In this document: positions 1 through 8,469 of the stretch, in pieces
How positions within the stretch are numbered: the first letter of the stretch is position 1
Layout: each line of letters starts with the position of its first letter
Assembly: GCA_002733155.1 (NCBI GenBank)
Contig: NVUO01000031.1
Coordinates: 11,025-21,695, forward strand
Source of the DNA: Sulfurimonas sp.
GTDB lineage: Bacteria; Campylobacterota; Campylobacteria; Campylobacterales; Sulfurimonadaceae
Reading direction: 5' to 3'
DNA length: 10,671 nucleotides
Notes under the pieces: model-generated
What the model was told of the DNA's origin: nothing
The model's database searches: none
The model's input: only the letters and a program-made list of their open reading frames with translations
Made by a program: the position numbers and the translations under genes

Positions 1-1
1 A

Positions 2-1686
<1,685 letters not shown>

Positions 1687-1697
<11 letters not shown>

Positions 1698-2802
1698 GAT
1701 TTTAGTAGATGGTCTTGCCTTGATAGGTAAATTAACTGGGATAGGTAGATATACATATGAAGTATCTAAATATTTAAATAGTAGTGATAATTTTAAAGTA
1801 AGTTATTTTTATGGATATCACTCTAAAAATTTTATTCAAACTACAAAAAACACAACTAGTAATATAAAAAAAATTCTTTCAAAAATACCATTACTTAAAA
1901 GAGTTGTTAGAAAAGTTATTTTTCTCTCAAGCCGATTATTTACGCCATCTTATTCCCTTTATTGGCAACCAAACTTTATACCAAATGATGGTATTAAAGC
2001 TAAAAAAATAGTTACAACTGTACATGATTTCTCTTTTATAATTCATAAAGGCTTCCATCCAAAAGAAAGAATAGAATATTTTGAGAAATACTTCTTTAAA
2101 AATATTATTAGAAGTGATATGCTTATAACTGGCTCACAATATTCAAAAAAAGAAATTTTAGAGAGATTGGATTTTAAAGAAGATAAGATAAGGGTTATTT
2201 ACCATGGTTTAGATCATAATATATTTAAAATATATAAAGATATAAATTTAAATTTTGATATTCCAAATAAGTTTATTTTATCAGTTGGAAGCATAGAACC
2301 TAGAAAAAATCTTTTAGGACTTTTAAAGGCTTATACCTCTTTGAGTTTAGATATAAAATCAGAATATAAGTTAGTATTAGTAGGTTTTAAAGGTTGGAAA
2401 AATAATGAACTGATGGAACTAATAGATAAAAATAAAGACAATATTTTTTATTTAGGTTTTATAAATGATATTGAATTAGCTAAGGTATATAATTTGGCTA
2501 CTTGTTTTGTTTTCCCATCTTTTTATGAGGGTTTTGGTTTACCTCCACTTGAGGCTATGGCTTGTAATACTCCAGTAATAGCCTCTAATGCTACATCAAT
2601 TCCAGAAGTCTGTAAGGATGCAGCTATTTATTTTAACCCTAATGATATAAACAGTATTAGCCAAAAAATAAAAATGCTTTTAGAAGATAAAAACTTACAA
2701 AAAGAGATGACAAATAAAGGTCTAAAAAGGGCTAAGCAGTTTAGTTGGGAGAAGTCTGCAAATGAACATATAAAACTTTTTAAAGAGGTACTTAGTAGTT
2801 GA
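1687..2802 (+). CDS. GT4-family glycosyltransferase, mannosyltransferase-like
   Basis: A cytoplasmic or membrane-associated GT-B enzyme that transfers a sugar from a nucleotide donor to a lipid-linked glycan; GDP-mannose or GDP-rhamnose is the inferred donor because gmd and rmd are adjacent. From TTG-1687 the product has 371 residues. The N-terminal half opens with KILVDG and the acceptor-side GIGRYTYE (18-25); the C-terminal half has the donor-domain [10 protein letters not shown] (199-208) and the EX7E motif EGFGLPPLE (E281, E289), followed by ACNTPVIAS and a TSIPEV block. That pattern resembles WbdB/MtfB-type O-antigen mannosyltransferases. An upstream in-frame TTG at 1630 would add 19 residues read from inside rmd and is unlikely. 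The gene overlaps rmd by 11 bases and the next gene by 4. Sugar and linkage cannot be read from the sequence. Confidence 0.88.
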
Positions 2803-3893
2803 AAATTGCAATCATTCACGACTGGCTAGTTACAGATGCTGGTGCAGAAAAGGTCTTAAAATCAATTTTAGAACTTTATCCGGATGCAGATATATTTTCG
2901 CTTGTTGATTTTTTAAATGAAAAAGATAGAAAAGAGATTTTAAATAACAGATATGTAAATACTTCATTTATACAAAATCTTCCTTTTGCAAAAAAACACT
3001 TTAGAAACTATTTACCGCTTTTCCCTCGTGCTATACAAAGTTTAGATTTAAAAAAATATTACTTACTTATAAGTAGTTCTTGGGCTGTAGCTAAGGGTAT
3101 ACGAAAAAATAAAAATCAGTTACATATATCTTATTGTTATACACCTATTAGATATGCTTGGGATTTATATGATGAGTATACATCAAAACTAAAGCAGCCA
3201 AAAAAGTTTTTAGTAAAAAAAAGTTTAAAATATATTAGAAAATTTGATTTAGATACTGTAAATAGTGTTGATTATTTTATAGCTGATTCTAATTTTGTAG
3301 CTTTGAGGATAAAAAAAACATATAATAGAGATTCTATAGTTATTTATCCGCCAGTTGATGTAGATAATTTTTCTCTTTATAAGAAAAAAGAAGAGTTTTA
3401 TCTAACAGCTTCAAGATTAGTCCCATATAAAAAAACAAAACTTATAGTTGAAGCATTTAATGAGATGCCAAATAAAAAACTTTATGTTATTGGAGATGGT
3501 GATGAGTATGAAAATATTAAAAAAATAAAAAAAGACAATATTTTTCTTTTGGGATATTCAGATACAAAGACATTAATATCGTATATGCAAAAAGCAAAAG
3601 CTTTTATTTATGCAGCTGTAGAAGATTTTGGCATAGTACCTATTGAAGCAAACGCTTGTGGCACTCCTGTAATCGCTTTAAATCAAGGCGGGACAAAAGA
3701 GACTATAGAAGATGGAATAAATGGAATTCATTTTGAAAAACAGTCTAAAGAAGATATTATAAATGCTGTAGAAAAACTGGAAAATACAAAGTTTAATTAC
3801 GAGTATATATCTAAGGCTACATCTAATTATTCAATAGTTCGCTTTAAAAAAGAGATAAAAAGCTTTATTGACACTAAAGTTGAGTTGAAATAA
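2799..3893 (+). CDS. GT4-family glycosyltransferase, WbaZ-like
   Basis: A second GT-B glycosyltransferase for the same glycan. The N-terminus [20 protein letters not shown] is characteristic of WbaZ-like mannosyltransferases, as are SYCYTPIRYAWDLYDEY (111-127) and the late VIYPPVDVDNF block (181-191). The donor domain has TASRLVPYKK (203-212), GDGDE (232-236) and an EX7E motif EDFGIVPIE (E275, E283), followed by ACGTPVIALNQGGTKETI. The TTG at 2799 must be the start: the codon before it in frame is TAG (2796-2798), and the conserved N-terminus begins exactly there. The TTG overlaps the TGA of the preceding gene (TTGA), which suggests translational coupling; GAGG at 2785-2788 is a possible ribosome site. 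A GDP-mannose or GDP-rhamnose donor is inferred from context. Confidence 0.88.
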   Translation: MKIAIIHDWLVTDAGAEKVLKSILELYPDADIFSLVDFLNEKDRKEILNNRYVNTSFIQNLPFAKKHFRNYLPLFPRAIQSLDLKKYYLLISSSWAVAKGIRKNKNQLHISYCYTPIRYAWDLYDEYTSKLKQPKKFLVKKSLKYIRKFDLDTVNSVDYFIADSNFVALRIKKTYNRDSIVIYPPVDVDNFSLYKKKEEFYLTASRLVPYKKTKLIVEAFNEMPNKKLYVIGDGDEYENIKKIKKDNIFLLGYSDTKTLISYMQKAKAFIYAAVEDFGIVPIEANACGTPVIALNQGGTKETIEDGINGIHFEKQSKEDIINAVEKLENTKFNYEYISKATSNYSIVRFKKEIKSFIDTKVELK

Positions 3894-3912
3894 ATATAGT
3901 TTAAAGTATAAT
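3885..3912 (+). promoter_or_regulatory. Candidate sigma-70-type promoter before the phosphotransferase gene
   Basis: TTGAAA (3885-3890) and a perfect TATAAT (3907-3912) are separated by 16 bases. Transcription would start about seven bases after the -10 box, at or next to the ATG at 3920, giving a leaderless or nearly leaderless mRNA. The -35 element lies in the last codons of the upstream gene. In such AT-rich DNA a chance match is possible. Confidence 0.5.
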
Positions 3913-3919
3913 CCTTTTT

Positions 3920-5239
3920 ATGAAAACATATATTATTTTCTTATTACTTGTTTGTATGGATATATTAGCTCTTATTTTTACTTTAAAGATAGCTATGTTT
4001 TTTAGAGCAGATGTATTAGCTAATACATTGCCATTTTTTAATACTATAGATATACAAAAATATTATTGGATTTTAGTAATTATACTTTTTATATTTATAT
4101 TTGAAAAAATTTATATAGTTAGATATGATTTTTGGAGTGATACTAAAAGAGTTTTAAAGAGTTTATTATTTTCTTTTTTAGCTGTATTTACAGTTATTAC
4201 TTTAACAAAGATGGCAGATGATTATTCCAGAACATTTATATTATTACTTTTTATATTAGCAGCATTTATCTTACCAATATCAAAAAGGTTATTTAAAAGA
4301 TTATTATTTAGCTTTGACATCTTTAGAGTAAGGGTGAAGGTTGTTGCGAATTCATCAAGATATGAAACTATATACAATGAAATAGAAAAAAATTGGTATT
4401 TTGGTTTTAAAAACAGTGAATCTAATTATGATATGGTGATAATCTCTTCTAAGGGATTTTCATTAGATGAGCTACAAACTAAAATAAAAAACTATACAAA
4501 AAAAACTAAGGATATTTATGTGATTCCATATATGGATCATTTAGACTTTTCTCATGCAAGTATTATTGATTATGCAAATATAAGGTTATCAGCTATACAT
4601 ATTGAGAATCGTTTATTAAATTATAAAAATATTTTTATAAAATATCTTTTTGAAAAAGCCCTAGTCCTTATGATTTTTCCTTTTGCTCTGATTTTACATA
4701 TATTTATATCCTTATTAATTAAGGCTGATTCAAATGGAAGTGTATTATTTAAGCAAAAAAGATTAGGTAGAGATTCAAAAGAGTTTAAATGTTATAAATA
4801 CAGGACTATGCATATAAATAATGATGATATTTTAAATAAGTATTTAAAAGAAAATCCAGAAGAAATAGAGTATTATAATACTTATCATAAATATCAAAAT
4901 GACCCTAGAATAACTAAGATTGGTAGTTTTTTAAGAAAAACATCATTAGATGAATTCCCACAATTTTATAATATATTAAAGGGTGATATGAATCTTATAG
5001 GTCCAAGACCATATATGATATCTGAGAAAGAAAAAATTGGTTTATTGAATGAAGAAGTTATTTTAAAAACAAATCCAGGGATTACAGGTCTGTGGCAGGT
5101 TAGCGGTAGAAATGAGCTTACATTTCATAAAAGAGTTGAATTAGATGTATGGTATATACAAAATTGGTCACTTTGGATGGATTTTGTAATATTTATGAAA
5201 ACAATAAAAGTTGTTTTATCCAAGGTTGGGGCAAAATAA
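3920..5239 (+). CDS. Undecaprenyl-phosphate sugar-1-phosphate transferase (WbaP/WcaJ-type)
   Basis: An integral membrane enzyme that moves a hexose-1-phosphate from a nucleotide sugar to undecaprenyl phosphate, starting assembly of an O-antigen, capsule or exopolysaccharide unit. The N-terminal part has four probable membrane helices (about 5-28, 48-66, 80-96, 104-122), then a soluble middle region (about 138-230). The C-terminal catalytic domain (about 240-439) starts with a hydrophobic re-entrant segment containing P254 and ending KAD, followed by VLFKQKRLGRD, YKYRTM, DPRITKIGSFLRKTSLDE with the D344-E345 catalytic dyad, NILKGDMNLIGPRP (351-364), and NPGITGLWQVSGRN (385-398). The length of 439 is slightly below the roughly 460-475 of WbaP and WcaJ. 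No Shine-Dalgarno precedes ATG-3920, while a -10-like box lies eight bases... upstream, at 3907-3912. The sugar (Glc, Gal or other) cannot be told. Confidence 0.93.
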   Translation: MKTYIIFLLLVCMDILALIFTLKIAMFFRADVLANTLPFFNTIDIQKYYWILVIILFIFIFEKIYIVRYDFWSDTKRVLKSLLFSFLAVFTVITLTKMADDYSRTFILLLFILAAFILPISKRLFKRLLFSFDIFRVRVKVVANSSRYETIYNEIEKNWYFGFKNSESNYDMVIISSKGFSLDELQTKIKNYTKKTKDIYVIPYMDHLDFSHASIIDYANIRLSAIHIENRLLNYKNIFIKYLFEKALVLMIFPFALILHIFISLLIKADSNGSVLFKQKRLGRDSKEFKCYKYRTMHINNDDILNKYLKENPEEIEYYNTYHKYQNDPRITKIGSFLRKTSLDEFPQFYNILKGDMNLIGPRPYMISEKEKIGLLNEEVILKTNPGITGLWQVSGRNELTFHKRVELDVWYIQNWSLWMDFVIFMKTIKVVLSKVGAK

Positions 5240-5240
5240 T

Positions 5241-5273
5241 ATGAGATTTAATACTAGGAAAATATATAAATGA
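5241..5273 (+). other. Possible 10-codon mini-ORF coupled to pabA
   Basis: Between the TAA of the phosphotransferase gene (5237-5239) and pabA, an ATG at 5241 opens a reading frame encoding MRFNTRKIYK. It ends with TGA at 5271-5273, overlapping the pabA ATG as ATGA. No clear Shine-Dalgarno precedes it, and the product is basic with no recognisable function. It could be a coupling device or chance. Confidence 0.15.
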
Positions 5274-5839
5274 TTTTAATGATAGATAATTATGACAGTT
5301 TTACTTATAATATTGTTCAATATTGTAGAGAATTAGGTGCAGATTTAAAAATAATTAGAAATGACGAAATTAGTGTAAAAGAGATTGAACAATTAAATCC
5401 AGAAAAAATAATTATTTCTCCTGGTCCAGCATCACCAGACGAAGCTGGCATTACATTAGAGACAATAAAATACTTTCAGGATAAATTACCAATATTGGGT
5501 ATATGCCTTGGTCATCAGAGTATAGCTCAGGTATTTGGTGGGGATGTAGTGTGTGCAAAAAATATGATGCATGGGAAGACATCAACTATAAAGTTATCTA
5601 TTCCTTGTAAGATATTTAAAGGTTTACCGCAAGAATTTATTGCAACTAGGTATCATTCTTTAATTGTAGATAAGCATACTTTACCAGATTCTATACAAGC
5701 TACAGCTTACAGTACTGATGATAATGAGATTATGGCATTAAAGGTAAAAGATAAAGAGATTTACGGTGTACAGTTTCATCCAGAATCAATTATGAGTGAA
5801 TATGGACATGAAATTATTGGAAACTTTTTAAAAATATGA
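5270..5839 (+). CDS. pabA: Class I glutamine amidotransferase, aminodeoxychorismate/anthranilate synthase component II
   Basis: The product hydrolyses glutamine and passes ammonia to a chorismate-using partner (PabB for folate, TrpE for tryptophan). At 189 residues it has the normal length of a stand-alone PabA/TrpG. MILMIDNYDSFTYNIVQY is the family's N-terminal block; IISPGPASPDEAG (48-60) is the oxyanion-strand region; GICLGHQSIAQVFGG (77-91) holds the nucleophile C79; H170 and E172 in VQFHPESI complete the triad; ATRYHSL (125-131) is also conserved. No component I gene is in the window, so PabA and TrpG cannot be told apart by context; a stand-alone gene in a non-trp setting leans to PabA or a shared subunit. 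AGGAA at 5256-5260 is a ribosome site nine bases before the ATG. The stop overlaps the next start (ATGA), so the two are probably co-translated. Its place behind glycan genes is unusual. Confidence 0.93.
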   Translation: MILMIDNYDSFTYNIVQYCRELGADLKIIRNDEISVKEIEQLNPEKIIISPGPASPDEAGITLETIKYFQDKLPILGICLGHQSIAQVFGGDVVCAKNMMHGKTSTIKLSIPCKIFKGLPQEFIATRYHSLIVDKHTLPDSIQATAYSTDDNEIMALKVKDKEIYGVQFHPESIMSEYGHEIIGNFLKI

Positions 5840-7029
5840 TACCAAGACTAGTCTTATTCTTAATATTAGGAATAGATTCGTCAATACTACTTTTTCAGAC
5901 CTCAGAGTTATCAATATCTTATTATGAAGCCAGCATATTGTATGGTGAATTCTCAGTATTGCAGTATCTAATAAAAACTTCACTGTATTTTTTTGGTCAT
6001 AATGATTTTGCTCTTAGATTACCAATGATTATTTTACATCTACTTAGTGTAGTAATACTATATAAGATTTCTAAACTATACATAAAATTACAAAGAAATA
6101 GATTATGGCTAACCTTTATATTCGTATTATTGCCGGGCATTATAAGTTCAGCTCTTATTATAGACAATACAGGTTTATTACTTTTTGGCTTATTCTTTTT
6201 TGTATATATTTACCAAAAAAATTTAAAATTATTTTTATATCCATTACTGTTTATTTATTTATTAGTTGATACAGGTTTTTTATTTTTATTTTTAGCTTTG
6301 TCCTTATTTAGTATAAAAGAAAAAGATAAGAATTTTTTTATTTTTAATATAATATTATTTTTTACATCCCTTTATCTGTATGGAGTAGATGCTCACGGTA
6401 CGCCACAAGGTCATTTAATAGATTCAATAGGTATATATGCTACTATATTTACACCTATAATTTTTATATATATATTTTATATTCTTTATAGAAAATATCT
6501 GAATAAAGATACTGAAATATTATGGTATATATCTTCTACAGCTTTAATAGTCTCTTTATTTTTATCATTTAGACAAAGAATATATCTAGAACATTTTGCC
6601 CCATATTTAATGTTGGCTTTGCCAATAATGGCTCAAGTATTTGAGCATTCATATAGGGTAAGATTAAAAATGTTTAGAAATAAATATAGAATTATTTTTA
6701 TAATTACAATAAGTTTTTTATTAATAAACAGTAGTTTTGTATTTTTTAATAAATATTTGTATTTAGTAGTTGATAATCCTAAAAAACATTTTGCATATAA
6801 AATGCATGTAGCTAAAGAATTAGCTTCAAAACTTAATGATATGGGTATAAATTGTATACATTCAGATATAAAAATGTCAAATAGACTAAAGTTTTACAAT
6901 ATAGGTAACTGCAATAGTTATATTCTAATAGAAAATAATTTAGATTATTTAAATGAGAAAACTGTTACAATTAGTTACAAAAATAGACTTGTATATCAGG
7001 CAACTGTTACAAAGTTAAACATAAACTAA
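5836..7029 (+). CDS. Multi-spanning GT-C membrane glycosyltransferase-like protein (GT39/PMT-like)
   Basis: A 397-residue polytopic inner-membrane protein that I place in the GT-C superfamily (PMT/ArnT-like), whose members transfer a sugar from a polyprenyl-phosphate donor on the periplasmic side. Roughly ten or eleven hydrophobic segments lie between residues 4 and 304 (for example 4-20, 64-83, 89-108, 112-126, 131-160, 167-182, 196-218, 228-245, 255-270, 285-304), followed by a soluble tail (about 310-397). The first loop reads SELSISYYEASILYGEFSV and is followed by FFGHNDFALRLPMI, as in PMT_2-type proteins where a loop with Asp-Glu precedes a small amphipathic stretch. Here that loop has E24 and E31 but no Asp. 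A VDAHGTPQGH block (184-193) precedes a later helix. Base composition is extremely AT-rich. The start ATG overlaps the pabA stop. The fold is fairly secure, the activity and substrate are not. Confidence 0.75.
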   Translation: MIPRLVLFLILGIDSSILLFQTSELSISYYEASILYGEFSVLQYLIKTSLYFFGHNDFALRLPMIILHLLSVVILYKISKLYIKLQRNRLWLTFIFVLLPGIISSALIIDNTGLLLFGLFFFVYIYQKNLKLFLYPLLFIYLLVDTGFLFLFLALSLFSIKEKDKNFFIFNIILFFTSLYLYGVDAHGTPQGHLIDSIGIYATIFTPIIFIYIFYILYRKYLNKDTEILWYISSTALIVSLFLSFRQRIYLEHFAPYLMLALPIMAQVFEHSYRVRLKMFRNKYRIIFIITISFLLINSSFVFFNKYLYLVVDNPKKHFAYKMHVAKELASKLNDMGINCIHSDIKMSNRLKFYNIGNCNSYILIENNLDYLNEKTVTISYKNRLVYQATVTKLNIN

Positions 7030-7076
7030 AATTATTCAACACTTAAGCTTTACAAATACTAGATAGTTAATCAAGA

Positions 7077-7085
7077 TGTGATAAT
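7077..7085 (+). promoter_or_regulatory. Candidate extended -10 promoter for aclBA
   Basis: TGTGATAAT gives an extended -10 (TG at 7077-7078, one base, then GATAAT at 7080-7085). Transcription would begin near 7092, leaving a leader of about 28 bases that contains the strong ribosome site. No good -35 hexamer lies at standard spacing, which is common for vegetative promoters in Campylobacterota. TTTACA at 7049-7054 is too far away (25 bases). No intrinsic terminator is visible between the upstream gene and here, so read-through is possible. Confidence 0.4.
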
Positions 7086-7107
7086 ATTCCATGAATATAT
7101 TATTAAC

Positions 7108-7113
7108 AGGGAG
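7108..7113 (+). promoter_or_regulatory. Strong ribosome binding site that fixes the aclB start
   Basis: AGGGAG lies six bases before the ATG at 7120. This supports that ATG over the in-frame GTG at 7078, which would add 14 residues unlike any ATP-citrate lyase N-terminus. Confidence 0.8.
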
Positions 7114-7119
7114 TTGCAG

Positions 7120-8454
7120 ATGGCTCAAAAAGCGATTAGAGAATATGACGCTAAGTCAATTTTAGCTAAGCATTGGGATAAATATTTCCCAGATTTTACT
7201 TATGCTTATGAAACTGTAATGGTTCAAAATGGATCAGAACTAAAAGAAGAGGCTAAGTCTAAGTCTTGGTTAAAAGAAAAAGCACTTGTTGCAAAACCAG
7301 ATATGTTATTTGGTAAGCGTGGTAAGAATGACTTAGTTCTTTTTAGAGATGCTAAACCAGGTGATGTATCACTTGCTAAAGCTACATCTTGGATTGATGA
7401 AAAATCATCTAACGAGCAGTCAGTTTATTTTTCATTTGATGGAGATACTCCAACTGGTGATGCTAAAGTAGATATGTTAACCCATTTTGTAGTTGAGCCT
7501 TTTGCTCCGCATACACAAGAAGAGGAGTATTATATCTCTGCTACATGTGTAGGTGATGATGATATGCTTTACATGTCTGCTGAGGGCGGTATGGAAGTTG
7601 AAGAGGGTTGGGATGAAAAAGTTACTGAAGTAGCTTTTTCAATTACTGATACTGAAGAAGAGATAGCTAAAAAAATTAAAGCTAATATACCTAAAGATGT
7701 AGCTAAAAAAGATAAAGAAGCATTTGCTAACTTTGCAATTGGTTTTTTCAAAGCATATAGAGAATTAAACTTTGCATACTTAGAAATTAACCCTTTTGTT
7801 ATGCAAGGTAATAAAATAGAATTATTAGATATGGTAGCTAAACTAGATGATACAGCTGGATTTATGATGGTTGAAGAGTGGGGTAATATTGAATACCCAA
7901 CTGCATTTGGTATGGAGGCTAAGTCTCCAGAAGTTGCAGCTATTGAAGAAGCTGATGCAAAAACAGGGGCTTCATTAAAACTTACATTACTTAAACCAGA
8001 AGCTAGAATTTGGACTATGGTAGCTGGAGGCGGAGCATCAGTTGTATATGCTGATACTATAGCTGATTTAGCTGGCATTGAAGATTTAGCTAATTATGGT
8101 GAGTATTCAGGTGGTCCAACTACTGGCGAGACTAAGTTTTATGCTGAAACTTTACTTGATTTAATGACTAGGAAAAAAGATCCTCATGGTCGTGGTAAAA
8201 TTATGATTATTGGTGGAGCTATAGCTAACTTTACTGATGTAGCTAAAACATTTACAGGTATTATTCAAGCTTTTGAAATTTATGCTGATAAAATGAAAGA
8301 AATAGATCTTAAGATTTATGTACGTCGCGGGGGACCTAACTACGAAAAAGGTCTTAAAGATATTAAAGAGGCTGCAGATAGACTTGGTCTTTACATTGAA
8401 GTTTATGGACCAGAGACACATGTTACAGACATCGTGCGTATGGCACTAGCGTAA
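7120..8454 (+). CDS. aclB: ATP-citrate lyase, beta subunit (AclB)
   Basis: With AclA it cleaves citrate with ATP and CoA to acetyl-CoA and oxaloacetate, the key reversing step of the reductive TCA cycle for CO2 fixation. The 444 residues correspond to the N-terminal half of animal ACLY: an ATP-grasp, SucC-like part (about 1-245) with ALVAKPD (55-61), GKRGK (65-69), VEPFAPHTQEEEYY (125-138) and the Mg-binding YLEINPFV (220-227), then a citrate-binding Rossmann-like domain (about 255-444). The latter has KLTLLKPEARIWTMVAGGG (287-305), ANYGEYSGGPTTGE (324-337), IIGGAIANFTDVAKTF (363-378), VRRGGPNYEKGL (401-412) and GPETHVTDIVRMALA at the end. The match to human ACLY is near-continuous in this domain. 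The start is ATG-7120 with a consensus ribosome site. It lies 15 bases before aclA, forming an operon. Its G+C is visibly higher than in the glycan genes, and many Ala and Gly codons end in T, as expected for a highly expressed central enzyme. Confidence 0.98.
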   Translation: MAQKAIREYDAKSILAKHWDKYFPDFTYAYETVMVQNGSELKEEAKSKSWLKEKALVAKPDMLFGKRGKNDLVLFRDAKPGDVSLAKATSWIDEKSSNEQSVYFSFDGDTPTGDAKVDMLTHFVVEPFAPHTQEEEYYISATCVGDDDMLYMSAEGGMEVEEGWDEKVTEVAFSITDTEEEIAKKIKANIPKDVAKKDKEAFANFAIGFFKAYRELNFAYLEINPFVMQGNKIELLDMVAKLDDTAGFMMVEEWGNIEYPTAFGMEAKSPEVAAIEEADAKTGASLKLTLLKPEARIWTMVAGGGASVVYADTIADLAGIEDLANYGEYSGGPTTGETKFYAETLLDLMTRKKDPHGRGKIMIIGGAIANFTDVAKTFTGIIQAFEIYADKMKEIDLKIYVRRGGPNYEKGLKDIKEAADRLGLYIEVYGPETHVTDIVRMALA

Positions 8455-8469
8455 GTATAAGGAAAAAGA

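Noticed and set aside
6960..7012. 11-base direct repeat AACTGTTACAA (6960-6970 and 7002-7012)
   Set aside because: Both copies are coding sequence for Thr-Val-Thr in the tail of the GT-C protein. There are only two copies with no further structure, so chance is the simplest explanation.
7041..7050. Overlapping palindromes CTTAAG and AAGCTT upstream of aclB as a possible operator
   Set aside because: Six-base palindromes are expected by chance in AT-rich DNA; there is no longer dyad and no second copy near the promoter.
7078..7119. GTG start giving AclB 14 extra residues
   Set aside because: The extension is unlike ACLY or AclB N-termini, and the strong AGGGAG site serves the ATG at 7120. 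The GTG also lies within the likely -10 region.
7569..8078. Long open frame (169 codons) on the - strand inside aclB
   Set aside because: It lies wholly opposite a certain gene. Its Ser/Ala/Ile-rich product is what the reverse of Ala/Asp/Glu-rich coding sequence gives, and it has no recognisable domain.
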